From assembly GCA_035281645.1 (NCBI GenBank), contig DATEDN010000172.1, positions 1 through 64,000 of the forward strand: a stretch of DNA of 64,000 nt, in the 5' to 3' direction. Origin of the DNA: JACCTH01 sp035281645 (GTDB lineage: Bacteria > Actinomycetota > Acidimicrobiia > Spongiisociales > ZC4RG35). This document shows positions 1 to 8,301 of this stretch, in pieces (position 1 is the first letter of the stretch; each line of letters opens with the position of its first letter). Both the position numbers and the translations under genes were made by a program. The notes beneath the pieces were generated by a model that saw nothing but the letters and a program-made list of their open reading frames with translations, made no database searches and had not been told where the DNA came from.

Positions 1-397
<397 letters not shown>

Positions 398-450
398 ACA
401 TTCATTTTGGCCTGCCCTTTAGGGGCAAACCGCAAATCCTGTCAGGTTGA

Positions 451-466
451 GTTTGCAAAGAAATTC
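451..466 (-). promoter_or_regulatory. boxA-like antitermination element
   Basis: The minus strand reads TTTCTTTGCAAAC, which resembles boxA elements of rRNA leaders (TGCTCTTTAACA type) bound by NusB/S10. It also forms the distal arm of a GCAAAC/GTTTGC inverted repeat with 425-430. Called from position and weak similarity only. Confidence 0.3.
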
Positions 467-494
467 TGGGGGTTAACCAGAGTTCTTACCATGT

Positions 495-514
495 CCCAAA
501 TCCGGAGATTTGGG
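495..514 (-). other. Hairpin in rRNA leader
   Basis: Perfect 8-bp stem CCCAAATC/GATTTGGG with a 4-base loop. No U-run follows on the minus strand, so it is not an obvious terminator. A processing stem or part of the antitermination leader is more likely. Confidence 0.5.
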
Positions 515-592
515 AGCTCATACGATTGTGTACACCGCTCTCCCAGAGCTGGCGAACCAGCCGTCTGAAAGAGGGTCTACGTTTGCTGTCTT

Positions 593-615
593 TTGACACA
601 CTGTTTAGTTGTCAA
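593..615 (-). promoter_or_regulatory. TTGACA/TGTCAA inverted repeat in rRNA leader
   Basis: A perfect 6-bp inverted repeat separated by 11 bases. Read on the minus strand it gives CTTGACAACTAAACAG, which resembles the conserved segment found upstream of rRNAs in many Gram-positive bacteria and linked to antitermination or RNase III processing. It could also be read as a -35 hexamer, but no good -10 follows. Confidence 0.45.
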
Positions 616-772
616 GGAGCCCTCGCTCCCAGCCAAGGCACCCAGCACAAGAGTCTGAGCCCTGGCTTCGCCAATCTCACTTGATTTGGGCCGGGAAGCC
701 CGGATGCAGCGCGCATCCGATCGCCCCCTCGGCAGCGATGCCGCCCTCGCAAAGCGCGACAGCGGATCAAGA

Positions 773-801
773 ACTATAGCAGCAACCAGATAGACGCTGA
801 C
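773..801 (-). promoter_or_regulatory. Candidate rRNA operon promoter
   Basis: On the minus strand a TATAGT box (773-778) lies 17 bases after GTCAGC (796-801). The -10 fits the sigma-70 consensus well and the -35 poorly. It overlaps the last codon of tyrS and points at the 16S gene. The position is sensible but there is no independent support. Confidence 0.3.
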
Positions 802-802
802 C

Positions 803-1999
803 CTATTCCCCGCTGAGGCGAAGAAAGCGGCGCTTTCCGATCTTGAGCACGATTCCCACCAGCTGGGGCCGGGGCACCCATTCGCTTTCGATGATTTTGC
901 CGTCGGCGCTGATCGCTCCCTGGGCGATCAGGCGCCTTGCCTCCCCAGCGGAAGCCACCATCTCGGCTTCGCGGAGCAGCGAGGCGAGGTTGATCGGATC
1001 CTCGGCCGGCAAAGCAACCACCATGATGTCGTCGGGAACATCTCCCTGGCGAAAAATCCGGTCAAACTCAGCTTCTGCGGCGAGCGCCGACTGTTCTCCG
1101 TGGTAAGTGGCCGTGATTCTTCGGGCCAGGGTTCGCTTGGCGTCTCGCGGGTGCACCGTCCCGTCAGCAAGGCCGGCCAGGATCTCGTCAATCTCAAAGC
1201 CGGGCAATTCCGTAACCAGAGGGAACCAGTTCGCCATGGTGTCGTCTGGGATCGACATCGTCTTTCCGTACATCTCGGAGGCCGGCTCCATCACGCCGAT
1301 GTAGTTGCCGAGAGATTGGGACATCTTCTGGCTGCCGTCGGTGCCCAAGAGCAAGGGAAGGGTCATAGCCACCTGGGGACGCTGTCCATATCGTTCCTGC
1401 ACCACTCGGCCCATCATCAGATTCCAGAGTTGGTCGCTGCCACCGAGCTCGATGTCGGCTTCCACGGCGACGGAGTCATAGCCCTGCAGGAACGGATACA
1501 GGAATTCCATGACTGAGATCGGGGTCTGCGCTTCGAATCGTTTGGCGAAGTCACCCCGCTCCAGGAGCTGAGCAACGGTTCCGGTCGAGGTCAGCTCCAG
1601 CACATCGCTCATAGCGAGGGAACCGAGCCATTCAGAGTTGTAGCGAACCTCGAGCGGCTCCGGCAAGAGGATCTTCTCGAACTGGGTCAAAACCTGTTGG
1701 GCGAACGCATCCACTTGCTCGGCCGATAGGCGGTTACGGGTCTCGCTCTTAAGAGATGGGTCGCCCACCCTCGCTGTGAAGTCGCCGACGATCAGAACGG
1801 CAGTGTGACCCTGTTCCTGAAAGTCGCGCAGTTTGCGCAGGACCACTGCCCACCCGAGCGTCACGGCCGGGGCGGTCGGATCGAGCCCGAGCTTCACTCG
1901 GAGCGGGCGGCCTTCGGCGACTCTCGTCGCCAGCTCGTCGGGAGGAACGACCGTGTCGCAGCGGCGCAACAACCGCTCGAGGTTGGGTGCACCGGTCAT
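803..1999 (-). CDS. tyrS: Tyrosyl-tRNA synthetase (divergent HIGH and KMSKS motifs)
   Basis: Charges tRNA(Tyr) with tyrosine; cytoplasmic class I synthetase of 398 aa. The N-terminal KLGLDPTAP core, the GDFTARVGDPS strand, ELGGSDQ and a C-terminal S4 RNA-binding domain (about 335-395) are all clear, so the family is certain and resembles the TyrZ type. The adenylation signatures are altered. The HIGH position reads TLGW (47-50) and KMSKS reads KMSQS (225-229). The start is the ATG at 1999, 13 bases after the mpg stop; a longer frame into mpg is rejected because family similarity begins here. No strong SD is visible. It is the last protein gene before the rRNA operon. Function is inferred to be retained because no duplicate is seen here and the rest of the fold is intact. 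Confidence 0.93.
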   Translation of the reverse strand: MTGAPNLERLLRRCDTVVPPDELATRVAEGRPLRVKLGLDPTAPAVTLGWAVVLRKLRDFQEQGHTAVLIVGDFTARVGDPSLKSETRNRLSAEQVDAFAQQVLTQFEKILLPEPLEVRYNSEWLGSLAMSDVLELTSTGTVAQLLERGDFAKRFEAQTPISVMEFLYPFLQGYDSVAVEADIELGGSDQLWNLMMGRVVQERYGQRPQVAMTLPLLLGTDGSQKMSQSLGNYIGVMEPASEMYGKTMSIPDDTMANWFPLVTELPGFEIDEILAGLADGTVHPRDAKRTLARRITATYHGEQSALAAEAEFDRIFRQGDVPDDIMVVALPAEDPINLASLLREAEMVASAGEARRLIAQGAISADGKIIESEWVPRPQLVGIVLKIGKRRFLRLSGE

Positions 2000-2012
2000 C
2001 GGAGCGGGGACA

Positions 2013-2552
2013 CTAGCCCTCGTCCTCTGCGAGAAAACGCCACGGGTTATCGACTGCTTTGGAGATCCCGATGCGCGGGGTGATCCGTATACGGGTGGGC
2101 GACGCTCCTGGCTGCAGGGCCACTGGGGCTCCGGGTTCGAAGAGGTCGACACCATTGAGATCGCCGGTGATGCCCAGCGCCTGACATAGGTTCCCGGGGC
2201 CGGTAGCAAGGTTGGTCGCCCTCCCCCGGCGCCTTGTCATGATTTCTGCGCCGGCTATCGGGCGACCGGCTCGGAGCAGTATCGCCGAGCCGACTCCCAG
2301 GTCGCCGCAAACAACATTGGCGCACCAGTGAATGCCATAACTGCGATAGACGTAAAGCAAACCCGGGCGTTCGAACATGATCACGTTGCGTCCCCGCGGC
2401 CCCCCGAACGAGTGGCTGGCGGGATCGTCCTCCCGATATGCCTCGACTTCCGTTAGCGCTATCTCGGTGCGCTCTCCTCCGACCCAGCTGACTAGATGCC
2501 AACCGAGGAGTTGGGGAGCAGCGATATCGGCGGTTTGATCGAGAAGGTCCAG
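2013..2552 (-). CDS. mpg: 3-methyladenine DNA glycosylase (AAG/MPG family)
   Basis: Base-excision repair glycosylase that removes alkylated purines from DNA. The frame carries TEVEAYREDDPASHS with the expected catalytic Glu in the EAY motif, then LLYVYRSYGIHWCANVV, LLRAGRPI and GPGNLCQALGI, as in the family. The nearest standard start is a GTG at 2384, which would delete the catalytic Glu region, so the gene must begin upstream. The frame is open back into argF with no ATG, GTG or TTG. CTG at 2552, 2 bases after the argF stop, gives 179 aa, close to the family's usual length. The start is an inference with only weak SD support. It lies in the argF-mpg-tyrS run. Confidence 0.82.
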   Translation of the reverse strand: MDLLDQTADIAAPQLLGWHLVSWVGGERTEIALTEVEAYREDDPASHSFGGPRGRNVIMFERPGLLYVYRSYGIHWCANVVCGDLGVGSAILLRAGRPIAGAEIMTRRRGRATNLATGPGNLCQALGITGDLNGVDLFEPGAPVALQPGASPTRIRITPRIGISKAVDNPWRFLAEDEG

Positions 2553-2554
2553 CT

Positions 2555-3448
2555 TTAGCCCAACGCCCTCAAGAGAATCGCCTTGAAGCTGTGGAGGCGG
2601 TTCTCGGCTTGGTCGAAAACGACCGAGCGGGGATGCTCGAGCAATTCGTCTGTCACTTCCTCGCCGCGATGTGCTGGGAGGCAGTGCATGAAGAGCGCAT
2701 CGGGATTGGCCCTTTCGAACAGGTCCACATCGACTTGATAGGGGGCAAACACGCGGCGGCGTTCGGCACTTTCGTCTTCCTGGCCCATGGAAGTCCAGAC
2801 GTCCGTGTAGACGACATTGGCTCCGGAAACGGCTTCAACGGGATCCGTCGTCACCAAGACCTTCCCGTAGTGTCGGGCATCGGCCGTCATTTCCTCGGAG
2901 AGCATGTAACCCTCGGGGCTTGCGACACGAACTGAGCCCCCTGCCCTTGTCACCGCCCCGATCAAGGACGCCGCCGTGTTGTTGCCGTCGCCCACGTAGG
3001 CAACTGTCGTTTCCGCCAGCGGTCGATGCTCGGCCATTGTTTGTAGATCCGCAATCGCCTGACAGGGATGTTCGGCATCGCTTAAAAGGTTGATGACGGG
3101 TACCGAGACCGCCTTTGCCACTCGCTCGAGATCGTCATGATCGAACACCCTCATCCCCAGCAGGTCGAGATACCTTTCGAGGACCCGGCCGACGTCCTCG
3201 GGTGACTCCCGCGAACCCAGACCGATTTGCTCGTTACGAATCACCACCGGGTGGATTCCCAGCTCGATGGCGGCGACGTCGGTCGAAACCCAGGTACGAA
3301 CAGACTGCTTCATGAAAAAGAGACCGATCGAGCGTCCGGCGAGGGCGCCCGCATATTCACCGGGCCTGTCCTTGACTCGCTGCGAAAGTCCCAGCAAATC
3401 GTTCAATTCGGCCGGGTCGAGGTCTCCGATACGGAGCAAGCGCTTCAC
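2555..3448 (-). CDS. argF: Ornithine carbamoyltransferase with altered carbamoyl-phosphate motif
   Basis: Converts ornithine and carbamoyl phosphate to citrulline in arginine synthesis; 297 aa, a usual length. HPCQAIADLQT, the ornithine loop around DVWTSMGQEDE, and MHCLPAHRGEEV identify an OTC rather than an aspartate or acetylornithine transcarbamylase. The carbamoyl-phosphate motif that normally reads STRTR-SFE is SVRTWVSTD here (49-57). Ser, the motif Arg and Thr are kept, while T to V, R to W and FE to TD are changed. The GTG start overlaps the pheT stop by 4 bases (GTGA), so translation is probably coupled to pheT. No other arginine gene lies in the window. Confidence 0.9.
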   Translation of the reverse strand: MKRLLRIGDLDPAELNDLLGLSQRVKDRPGEYAGALAGRSIGLFFMKQSVRTWVSTDVAAIELGIHPVVIRNEQIGLGSRESPEDVGRVLERYLDLLGMRVFDHDDLERVAKAVSVPVINLLSDAEHPCQAIADLQTMAEHRPLAETTVAYVGDGNNTAASLIGAVTRAGGSVRVASPEGYMLSEEMTADARHYGKVLVTTDPVEAVSGANVVYTDVWTSMGQEDESAERRRVFAPYQVDVDLFERANPDALFMHCLPAHRGEEVTDELLEHPRSVVFDQAENRLHSFKAILLRALG

Positions 3449-5847
3449 GCCTTTTCTCCCCGCAGAGTGGCGCCGAGTGCTCTCGCCGCTGCCACCAGTC
3501 GCTGACGAAGATCGGCGATCTCATCGGAGGAGAAGGTGTGATCCGGTGCCCGGAATCGGTAGGTGATTGCCAGCGCCTTCTTCCCGCCACCGAGTTCTGT
3601 TCCCTGGTACTCATCAAAGAGCTGGGCCCTTTCACACAGGTCCGATGCCACGTCCCGCGTAGTGGTCAGCAGATCCTCGGCGGGCATTTCTTCCGGAACG
3701 ACGAATGACAGGTCGAAATCGATCGAGGGGAACGAACTCGGTTCGACGAGCTCCCACCGCCTGACGGGGGCAAGTAACGGTGCCAGCTCAACTTCCCCGA
3801 CGGCGATTCTTCCCTCCAAGTCGTATGCCGCCGCCGTCGACGGATGAAGCTCACCGACGTAGCCGATCTCACGGCCCCCTAAGAGCACCCTCGCAGCTCT
3901 GCCGGGGTGATAGCCGGCGGGCGCGGCGCTCTCGAGCCTCCAATCGTCAAGGCCCAAACCCGTCGCCAGAATGCGCCAGAGGGCCGTGGCGGTGAACAAG
4001 TCGACGGGGCGCGCCCCGTTCCCCATCTCGGACGGCCCGAGATGGCCGCTAACCGCAAAGCCGAGCCGCTCGGGCTGATACGGAAGGCGATCGTCCTCCT
4101 CCCATGGCATGTGGATGAAAACCCGACCGGTTTCAAAGATGCCGAGATCCCCGCTTCCTCGATTCAGGTTGTAGCGCAACGTCCGCAGCAGACCCGGGAG
4201 AAGCGACGTCCGCAGGGTGGCGAGCTCCTCGTTAAGGGGATTCGAAACGCGCACCGTAAGTCGAGCTTGATGGTCCGCTGGGTAGGCAAAGGCGGCGAGA
4301 TCCTCGGTCCCCGAGAAGGAAAGGTTGATCGCTTGATAGAGGCCGGCGCCGGTGAGCACTCGTCGCAGCGATTGGTGCCGGTGCTGTTCATCGTTGTAAC
4401 CCCCGGCCGGCCCGGTCGGAATGCTCTCGGGGAAGCTGTCGTAGCCATAAAGACGGGCTACCTCCTCGACGAGGTCGGCGGGTCGTTCGAGATCGCGCCG
4501 GCGGGTAGGAATGGTCACTACCAACGGGTCGTCGCCCTCCACTTCGAGATCGAGGCGTTCGAGCAGTCGGCTTACCTCGGCACGGGGAACCACTCCCCCA
4601 AGGAGCCTGTCTACCTCCGCCAGAGACAACGAGACGGTGGCGGGCACGAAGGCGCGGGTGACGACGTCGATCGCCTCCGACGGCGAGGTCCCGCCGGCAA
4701 GCTCCATCATCAAGCGATTGGCACGGGCAGCGGCGAGCGGGGGAAGATTGGGGTCGACGCCCCGTTCGAAGCGGGCCGAGGCCTCGGTACGAATCGCATG
4801 GCGCTTGCTCATGTGGAGCACCGTCGGGGCATCCCACGAGGCCGCCTCGATCACTACGTTCTTGGTCTCGGGGGTTACTTCAGAATCTCCGCCACCCATG
4901 GTTCCCGCCAGGCCGGTTGCCGTTTCTGCATCAGCTACGACGAGGTCCGCCTCGGTCAAAGTCCGGTCGACCCCATCGAGGGTGCGCAACCTCTCCCCGG
5001 CTTGCGCCCGTCTGACCACGATCTCGTTTTTAGCCAGGCGGTCGAAATCGAAAGCATGGAGAGGCTGACCCAGCTCCAACATGACGTAATTGGTCACATC
5101 GACGATGTTGGAAATGGGTCGGATTCCTGCCGCCTTCAAGCGTTGGCGAATCCTCAGCGGCGAGGGCTTGACCTCGACTCCAAAAAGCTCGCGGGCGACG
5201 AATCGGTAACAACCGTCGGGATCGTCGACACTAACAATGGTCCGTAGAGCCTCATCGGTGCCGGCCACCTCGGCCGGTGGCAGGCGGTACGGCACCCCGT
5301 AGAAGGCGGCTAGCTCCCGGGCTACTCCCAGCATTGACATTTGATCGGGCCGGTTGGAGGTGATCTCGAGGTCGAGCACATAGTCGGGGAGATGGACGAC
5401 TTCTTCGAACGGCCTCCCTAGCTCGGTGTCGGGGTCTAGGACGAGGATGCCCTCGTGATCGGCACCAAGGCCAAGTTCCCGCTCCGAGCAGATCATCCCC
5501 CGCGACTCAATGCCGCGAATGGTTCGAGCTCCAAGCTCGAACCCGCCGGCCAGAGTGGCACCGGGAACCGCGAAGGCGACCTTGGCTCCTTCGTCGAAGT
5601 TCCAGGCGCCGCAGACCACCTCGATGGGTTCTTTCCCTGTGCTGACCAGGCACAAGCGCACCTTGTCGGCATTGGGGTGGGGCCTGATCGATTCGACGAC
5701 GCCGACATAGACCCCGCTCCAGTCCGCCTCCAGTTCGGTGACGCTTTCTACCTTGAGGCCAAGGGAGTTGAGCGCCCGTTGAACTTCATTCGGATCGGGA
5801 TCGGGAAGGTCGATGAACTCGGCGAGCCAGTGAAGCGAGACCTTCAT
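3445..5847 (-). CDS. pheT: Phenylalanyl-tRNA synthetase beta subunit
   Basis: Large subunit of the alpha2beta2 PheRS, 800 aa. The order seen is an N-terminal MKVSLHWLAEFIDLP, an EMAP-like tRNA-binding domain (about 40-150), B3/B4 editing and B5 domains (about 210-480), a catalytic-like core, and a C-terminal ferredoxin-fold anticodon-binding domain (FPSIDFDLSFVV onward). The ATG at 5847 is chosen because it begins the conserved N-terminus and overlaps the pheS stop as ATGA. The longer frame reaching 6048 is antisense-like noise inside pheS. It is coupled at both ends, to pheS and argF. Confidence 0.97.
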   Translation of the reverse strand: MKVSLHWLAEFIDLPDPDPNEVQRALNSLGLKVESVTELEADWSGVYVGVVESIRPHPNADKVRLCLVSTGKEPIEVVCGAWNFDEGAKVAFAVPGATLAGGFELGARTIRGIESRGMICSERELGLGADHEGILVLDPDTELGRPFEEVVHLPDYVLDLEITSNRPDQMSMLGVARELAAFYGVPYRLPPAEVAGTDEALRTIVSVDDPDGCYRFVARELFGVEVKPSPLRIRQRLKAAGIRPISNIVDVTNYVMLELGQPLHAFDFDRLAKNEIVVRRAQAGERLRTLDGVDRTLTEADLVVADAETATGLAGTMGGGDSEVTPETKNVVIEAASWDAPTVLHMSKRHAIRTEASARFERGVDPNLPPLAAARANRLMMELAGGTSPSEAIDVVTRAFVPATVSLSLAEVDRLLGGVVPRAEVSRLLERLDLEVEGDDPLVVTIPTRRRDLERPADLVEEVARLYGYDSFPESIPTGPAGGYNDEQHRHQSLRRVLTGAGLYQAINLSFSGTEDLAAFAYPADHQARLTVRVSNPLNEELATLRTSLLPGLLRTLRYNLNRGSGDLGIFETGRVFIHMPWEEDDRLPYQPERLGFAVSGHLGPSEMGNGARPVDLFTATALWRILATGLGLDDWRLESAAPAGYHPGRAARVLLGGREIGYVGELHPSTAAAYDLEGRIAVGEVELAPLLAPVRRWELVEPSSFPSIDFDLSFVVPEEMPAEDLLTTTRDVASDLCERAQLFDEYQGTELGGGKKALAITYRFRAPDHTFSSDEIADLRQRLVAAARALGATLRGEKA

Positions 5848-6881
5848 CGGAACTGCCGCAGAACGCGCAAGTCGTTGTCGATGAAGACGCGGATGTTGGA
5901 GATCCCGTGGCGCACCATCGCCAGGCGCTCCACACCCATGCCGAATGCAAAGCCGGACAGAGTTTGGGAGTCGTGACCAGCCATGTCCAAGACGTTGGGA
6001 TCGACCATTCCGCATCCGGCCATCTCCAACCAGCCACTGCCCCCACAAAGACGGCAGGAGGCAGCGGTGCCGCCGCAGACAAAGCAGGAGACATCGAGCT
6101 CTGCCGAGGGCTCAGTGAAGGGAAAGAAGCTCGGGCGGAGACGGATCCTCTGCTCGCGGCCGAAGAACTCACGGGCGAAGTGCGCCAGCGTCCCTTTCAA
6201 ATCGGAGAAAACAATTCCGGAGTCAACCGCCAGTCCCTCGATCTGGTGAAACACGGGCAAATGGCTGGCGTCGATGGTGTCGGACCGGAATGTTTTGCCT
6301 GGAACAACAACGTAAAGCGGCGGTTTGTGCGACTGCATGTATCGCACCTGCATGGGCGAGGTGTGAGTCCGCAGAAGCACCTCATCAGCGGGGTCGCCGA
6401 AATCGAGATAAAGAGTGTCTGATTCGAATCGCGAGGGATGATGGGGAGGGGTGTTGAGGGCGTCGAAGTTGAACCAGGCGAGCTCTGCTTCGGGTCCCTG
6501 TTCGACTCGGTATCCAAGCCCAATGAATATGTCGCAAACCTCGTCGATCGTCTGCTGGACCAAGTGCTCGGTGCCTTGATTGAGCCTCCAGCGCTCGACG
6601 GTGATATCCACCGAGTCGTCTGCCAACAGCACGTTCGCTTCAGCCAGGGCGAGCTCGGCTCTTCTCTCCGAAATCAGTCGGTTGACTTCTGCCGTGACCC
6701 GATTCACCTCCATGCCGGCAGCCGGCCGGTCCGCGGGATCGAGCTTCCCCAGTTGACGCCGAGCCTCGCCGATGGGGCTGTTCCTTCCCAGAAGCTTGGT
6801 TTCGACTTCGTCGAGATCTGCCACGCTTTTCGCACCCTGAATCGTCGCTTCAGCGGTAGCGAGGTGCTCGTCCAGATTCAT
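5844..6881 (-). CDS. pheS: Phenylalanyl-tRNA synthetase alpha subunit
   Basis: Catalytic subunit of PheRS, 345 aa. An N-terminal coiled-coil region (1-90) precedes the class II core, with FNFDALNTPPHHPSR, VLLRTHTSPMQVRYM and RLRPSFFPFTEPSAELDV. A Cys pair cluster, CFVCGG...CRLCGG, lies before the GCGMVDPNVL motif, as in many bacterial PheS. It starts at ATG 6881 with no clear SD. Only about 40 bases separate it from the terminator behind the small secreted-protein gene, so its own promoter must be short or overlap that hairpin; I could not place one. Confidence 0.97.
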   Translation of the reverse strand: MNLDEHLATAEATIQGAKSVADLDEVETKLLGRNSPIGEARRQLGKLDPADRPAAGMEVNRVTAEVNRLISERRAELALAEANVLLADDSVDITVERWRLNQGTEHLVQQTIDEVCDIFIGLGYRVEQGPEAELAWFNFDALNTPPHHPSRFESDTLYLDFGDPADEVLLRTHTSPMQVRYMQSHKPPLYVVVPGKTFRSDTIDASHLPVFHQIEGLAVDSGIVFSDLKGTLAHFAREFFGREQRIRLRPSFFPFTEPSAELDVSCFVCGGTAASCRLCGGSGWLEMAGCGMVDPNVLDMAGHDSQTLSGFAFGMGVERLAMVRHGISNIRVFIDNDLRVLRQFR

Positions 6882-6922
6882 GGGCGAGGAAGGTTAACGA
6901 ACGATCACTTTGCCCAATAACG

Positions 6923-6955
6923 AAATAGACCAGCCCAAGTCGGGCTGGTCTATTT
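6923..6955 (-). terminator. Intrinsic terminator after the small secreted-protein gene
   Basis: A perfect 14-bp stem (6923-6936 with 6942-6955) and a 5-base loop. On the minus strand the stem ends in TATTT and is followed by CGTTATT, a short U-rich tail. It lies 20 bases after the stop of the 124-aa gene and before pheS. Stem stability is high and the U-tract is imperfect. It could act in both directions. Confidence 0.75.
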
Positions 6956-6975
6956 CTGGATAGCTGGACCCAGAT

Positions 6976-7350
6976 CTATGGCTTGGGGAACACCGGATTG
7001 GTGTTGGTTCGGTTCGGCTGTGGCGGAAACCCGAAATCCGGAGCATGGTTGGGGTTGCAGGCCATTCCCGGATTGAAGACGTGCGGATCGCCAAACCCAA
7101 GCCTCACATCTTGCCCAAAGGACTGCGACTGGCCGCCCGGGCCGTTAGGAATCAGATTGGGATCGACGTTCGGATCTATGGACGCTCCTGGATCGTCATT
7201 CAGTCCAGAAAACGAACACCACGACACGCCCTGATTTTGCTCTGCGTTGGCGCCACTACCAGTTACCTCTCCTGCGAAAGCGGCGCCTGCGAACAGCGCC
7301 AGGATGGCGACAGTTGATACGAGGACTGCCAGCAGTCTTTTCTTGCCCAC
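6976..7350 (-). CDS. Small secreted protein of unknown function
   Basis: 124 aa. The N-terminus is a typical Sec signal peptide: a basic GKKR start, a hydrophobic stretch LLAVLVSTVAILALF and an AFA cleavage site before GEVTG. The mature part of about 95 aa is rich in Asn, Pro, Gly and Asp with many NP and DP pairs and two Cys, and looks low in regular structure. I recognise no family. GTG at 7350 is preferred because a GGAGG sits 6 bases upstream; a TTG two codons earlier is the alternative. It has its own candidate promoter and a terminator, so it appears monocistronic inside the infC to pheST region. A secreted or wall-associated role is an inference. Confidence 0.7.
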   Translation of the reverse strand: MGKKRLLAVLVSTVAILALFAGAAFAGEVTGSGANAEQNQGVSWCSFSGLNDDPGASIDPNVDPNLIPNGPGGQSQSFGQDVRLGFGDPHVFNPGMACNPNHAPDFGFPPQPNRTNTNPVFPKP

Positions 7351-7397
7351 TCCCAACCTCCCAGATCGTGGAAGCCCCTTCGGCTCCCGAATAGTGG

Positions 7398-7426
7398 AGG
7401 GTATGAATGGCCGGCGTCTGCGTCAA
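7398..7426 (-). promoter_or_regulatory. Candidate promoter of the small secreted-protein gene
   Basis: On the minus strand TTGACG (7421-7426) is followed after 17 bases by TACCCT (7398-7403), a good -35 and a moderate -10. It lies just downstream of the trmH stop and about 50 bases before the GTG start at 7350. Confidence 0.45.
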
Positions 7427-7442
7427 AATTTCTGGGATTTAC

Positions 7443-8159
7443 CTACGTATTCTGACTAGTCCGTCGGATGGCGACCTCATAGCAAAGAATCGCCGCCGCG
7501 GCCGCAGCATTGAGACTCTCGGTCATGCCCGGCATCGGGATCGACACTTGCATGTCGGCGGCAGCAATGACATCGGGAGGAAGGCCTTGTGCCTCGTTGC
7601 CAATCAGAAGGGCGACTCGAGAGTCAGGCATCCTGCTCGGCGCCTCTCCACCATGACCGACGGCTGCAACCCGCGTTGCCTTGATTTCATCGATGTCTTC
7701 GATTTCGAGGACTGAGGTACGGAAATGGGCACCGGCGGCTCCTCGAAGCGTCTTGGGTGACCACGGATCCGTTCCACCGCGGACAGCAACGTCGAGCCCG
7801 AAGGCGGCCGCGGTGCGGATCATGGTCCCGAGATTGCCGGGGTCGGCTATTTCCCAAGCCACGAGAACGCTTCGGTCCGCCTGGAGCTGATGTCTTGGGA
7901 TCGAAATGACGGCTACGGGATTCTGGGGGCTCCGGGTGGAGGAAAGCCTTGCGAGGGCGGCATCGCTTATCCGGATTGCATCGGCATGGGAGTCATCGAC
8001 CGAGAAGAGCTCGACAACGGCGATGCCTGCCTGCGCCGCCTCTTCGACCAACTTGGGGCCTTCGAGCAGCGTGAGGCCCGTCGCTTCACGCTCGGAGGAC
8101 CGATGCAGGCGAGCGACGGCCTGGATCCGGGGATTGCGCGCCGAGAGACCCGCCTCCAA
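7443..8159 (-). CDS. TrmH/SpoU-family RNA 2'-O-methyltransferase
   Basis: Likely methylates a ribose in rRNA or tRNA using SAM, 238 aa. The N-terminal part (about 8-80, RNPRIQAVARLH onward) is the L30e-like substrate-binding domain. The C-terminal SPOUT domain has EIADPGNLGTMIRTAAAFG, then LIGNEAQGLP and the knot motif IPMPGMTESLNAAAAAAI. The TTG start at 8159 is the first possible start after an in-frame stop. A methyltransferase between rplT and pheS is common in bacteria. The exact target (23S rRNA is usual) cannot be read from sequence. The 142 bases between it and rplT show nothing recognisable. Confidence 0.9.
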   Translation of the reverse strand: MEAGLSARNPRIQAVARLHRSSEREATGLTLLEGPKLVEEAAQAGIAVVELFSVDDSHADAIRISDAALARLSSTRSPQNPVAVISIPRHQLQADRSVLVAWEIADPGNLGTMIRTAAAFGLDVAVRGGTDPWSPKTLRGAAGAHFRTSVLEIEDIDEIKATRVAAVGHGGEAPSRMPDSRVALLIGNEAQGLPPDVIAAADMQVSIPMPGMTESLNAAAAAAILCYEVAIRRTSQNT

Positions 8160-8301
8160 GCCTGTCTCTCAGTCGTCTAGCCCGGACTTTGGCAGCCCAG
8201 GGTCGATACTCGGCAAGTTCGTTCGCTTATGAACGTGTACGGCTCGTAGCTGACCGAATTCGGGGAAACCGCTCGTCAGTGACCAAACTTCCTGTCCGCT
8301 A

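Larger units (their letters stand above)
398..802 (-). other. rRNA leader / promoter region between tyrS and 16S
   Basis: About 400 bases without a protein gene, between the tyrS stop and the mature 16S 5' end. It holds a candidate promoter at the tyrS-proximal end, a TTGACA/TGTCAA inverted repeat, an 8-bp perfect hairpin and a boxA-like stretch, each listed separately. A further hairpin, TGCCC-loop-GGGCA (413-427), sits close to the 16S end. Such processing stems and antitermination signals are usual in rRNA leaders. The short ORFs crossing it are chance. Confidence 0.7.

Noticed and set aside
3907..5247. 446-aa plus-strand reading frame opposite pheT
   Set aside because: It is antisense to a full-length conserved pheT and has no recognisable domain. 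High GC opens such frames by chance.
8160..8301. Possible tRNA or regulatory RNA between trmH and rplT
   Set aside because: No cloverleaf, T-loop TTCRA context or terminator could be drawn from the sequence.
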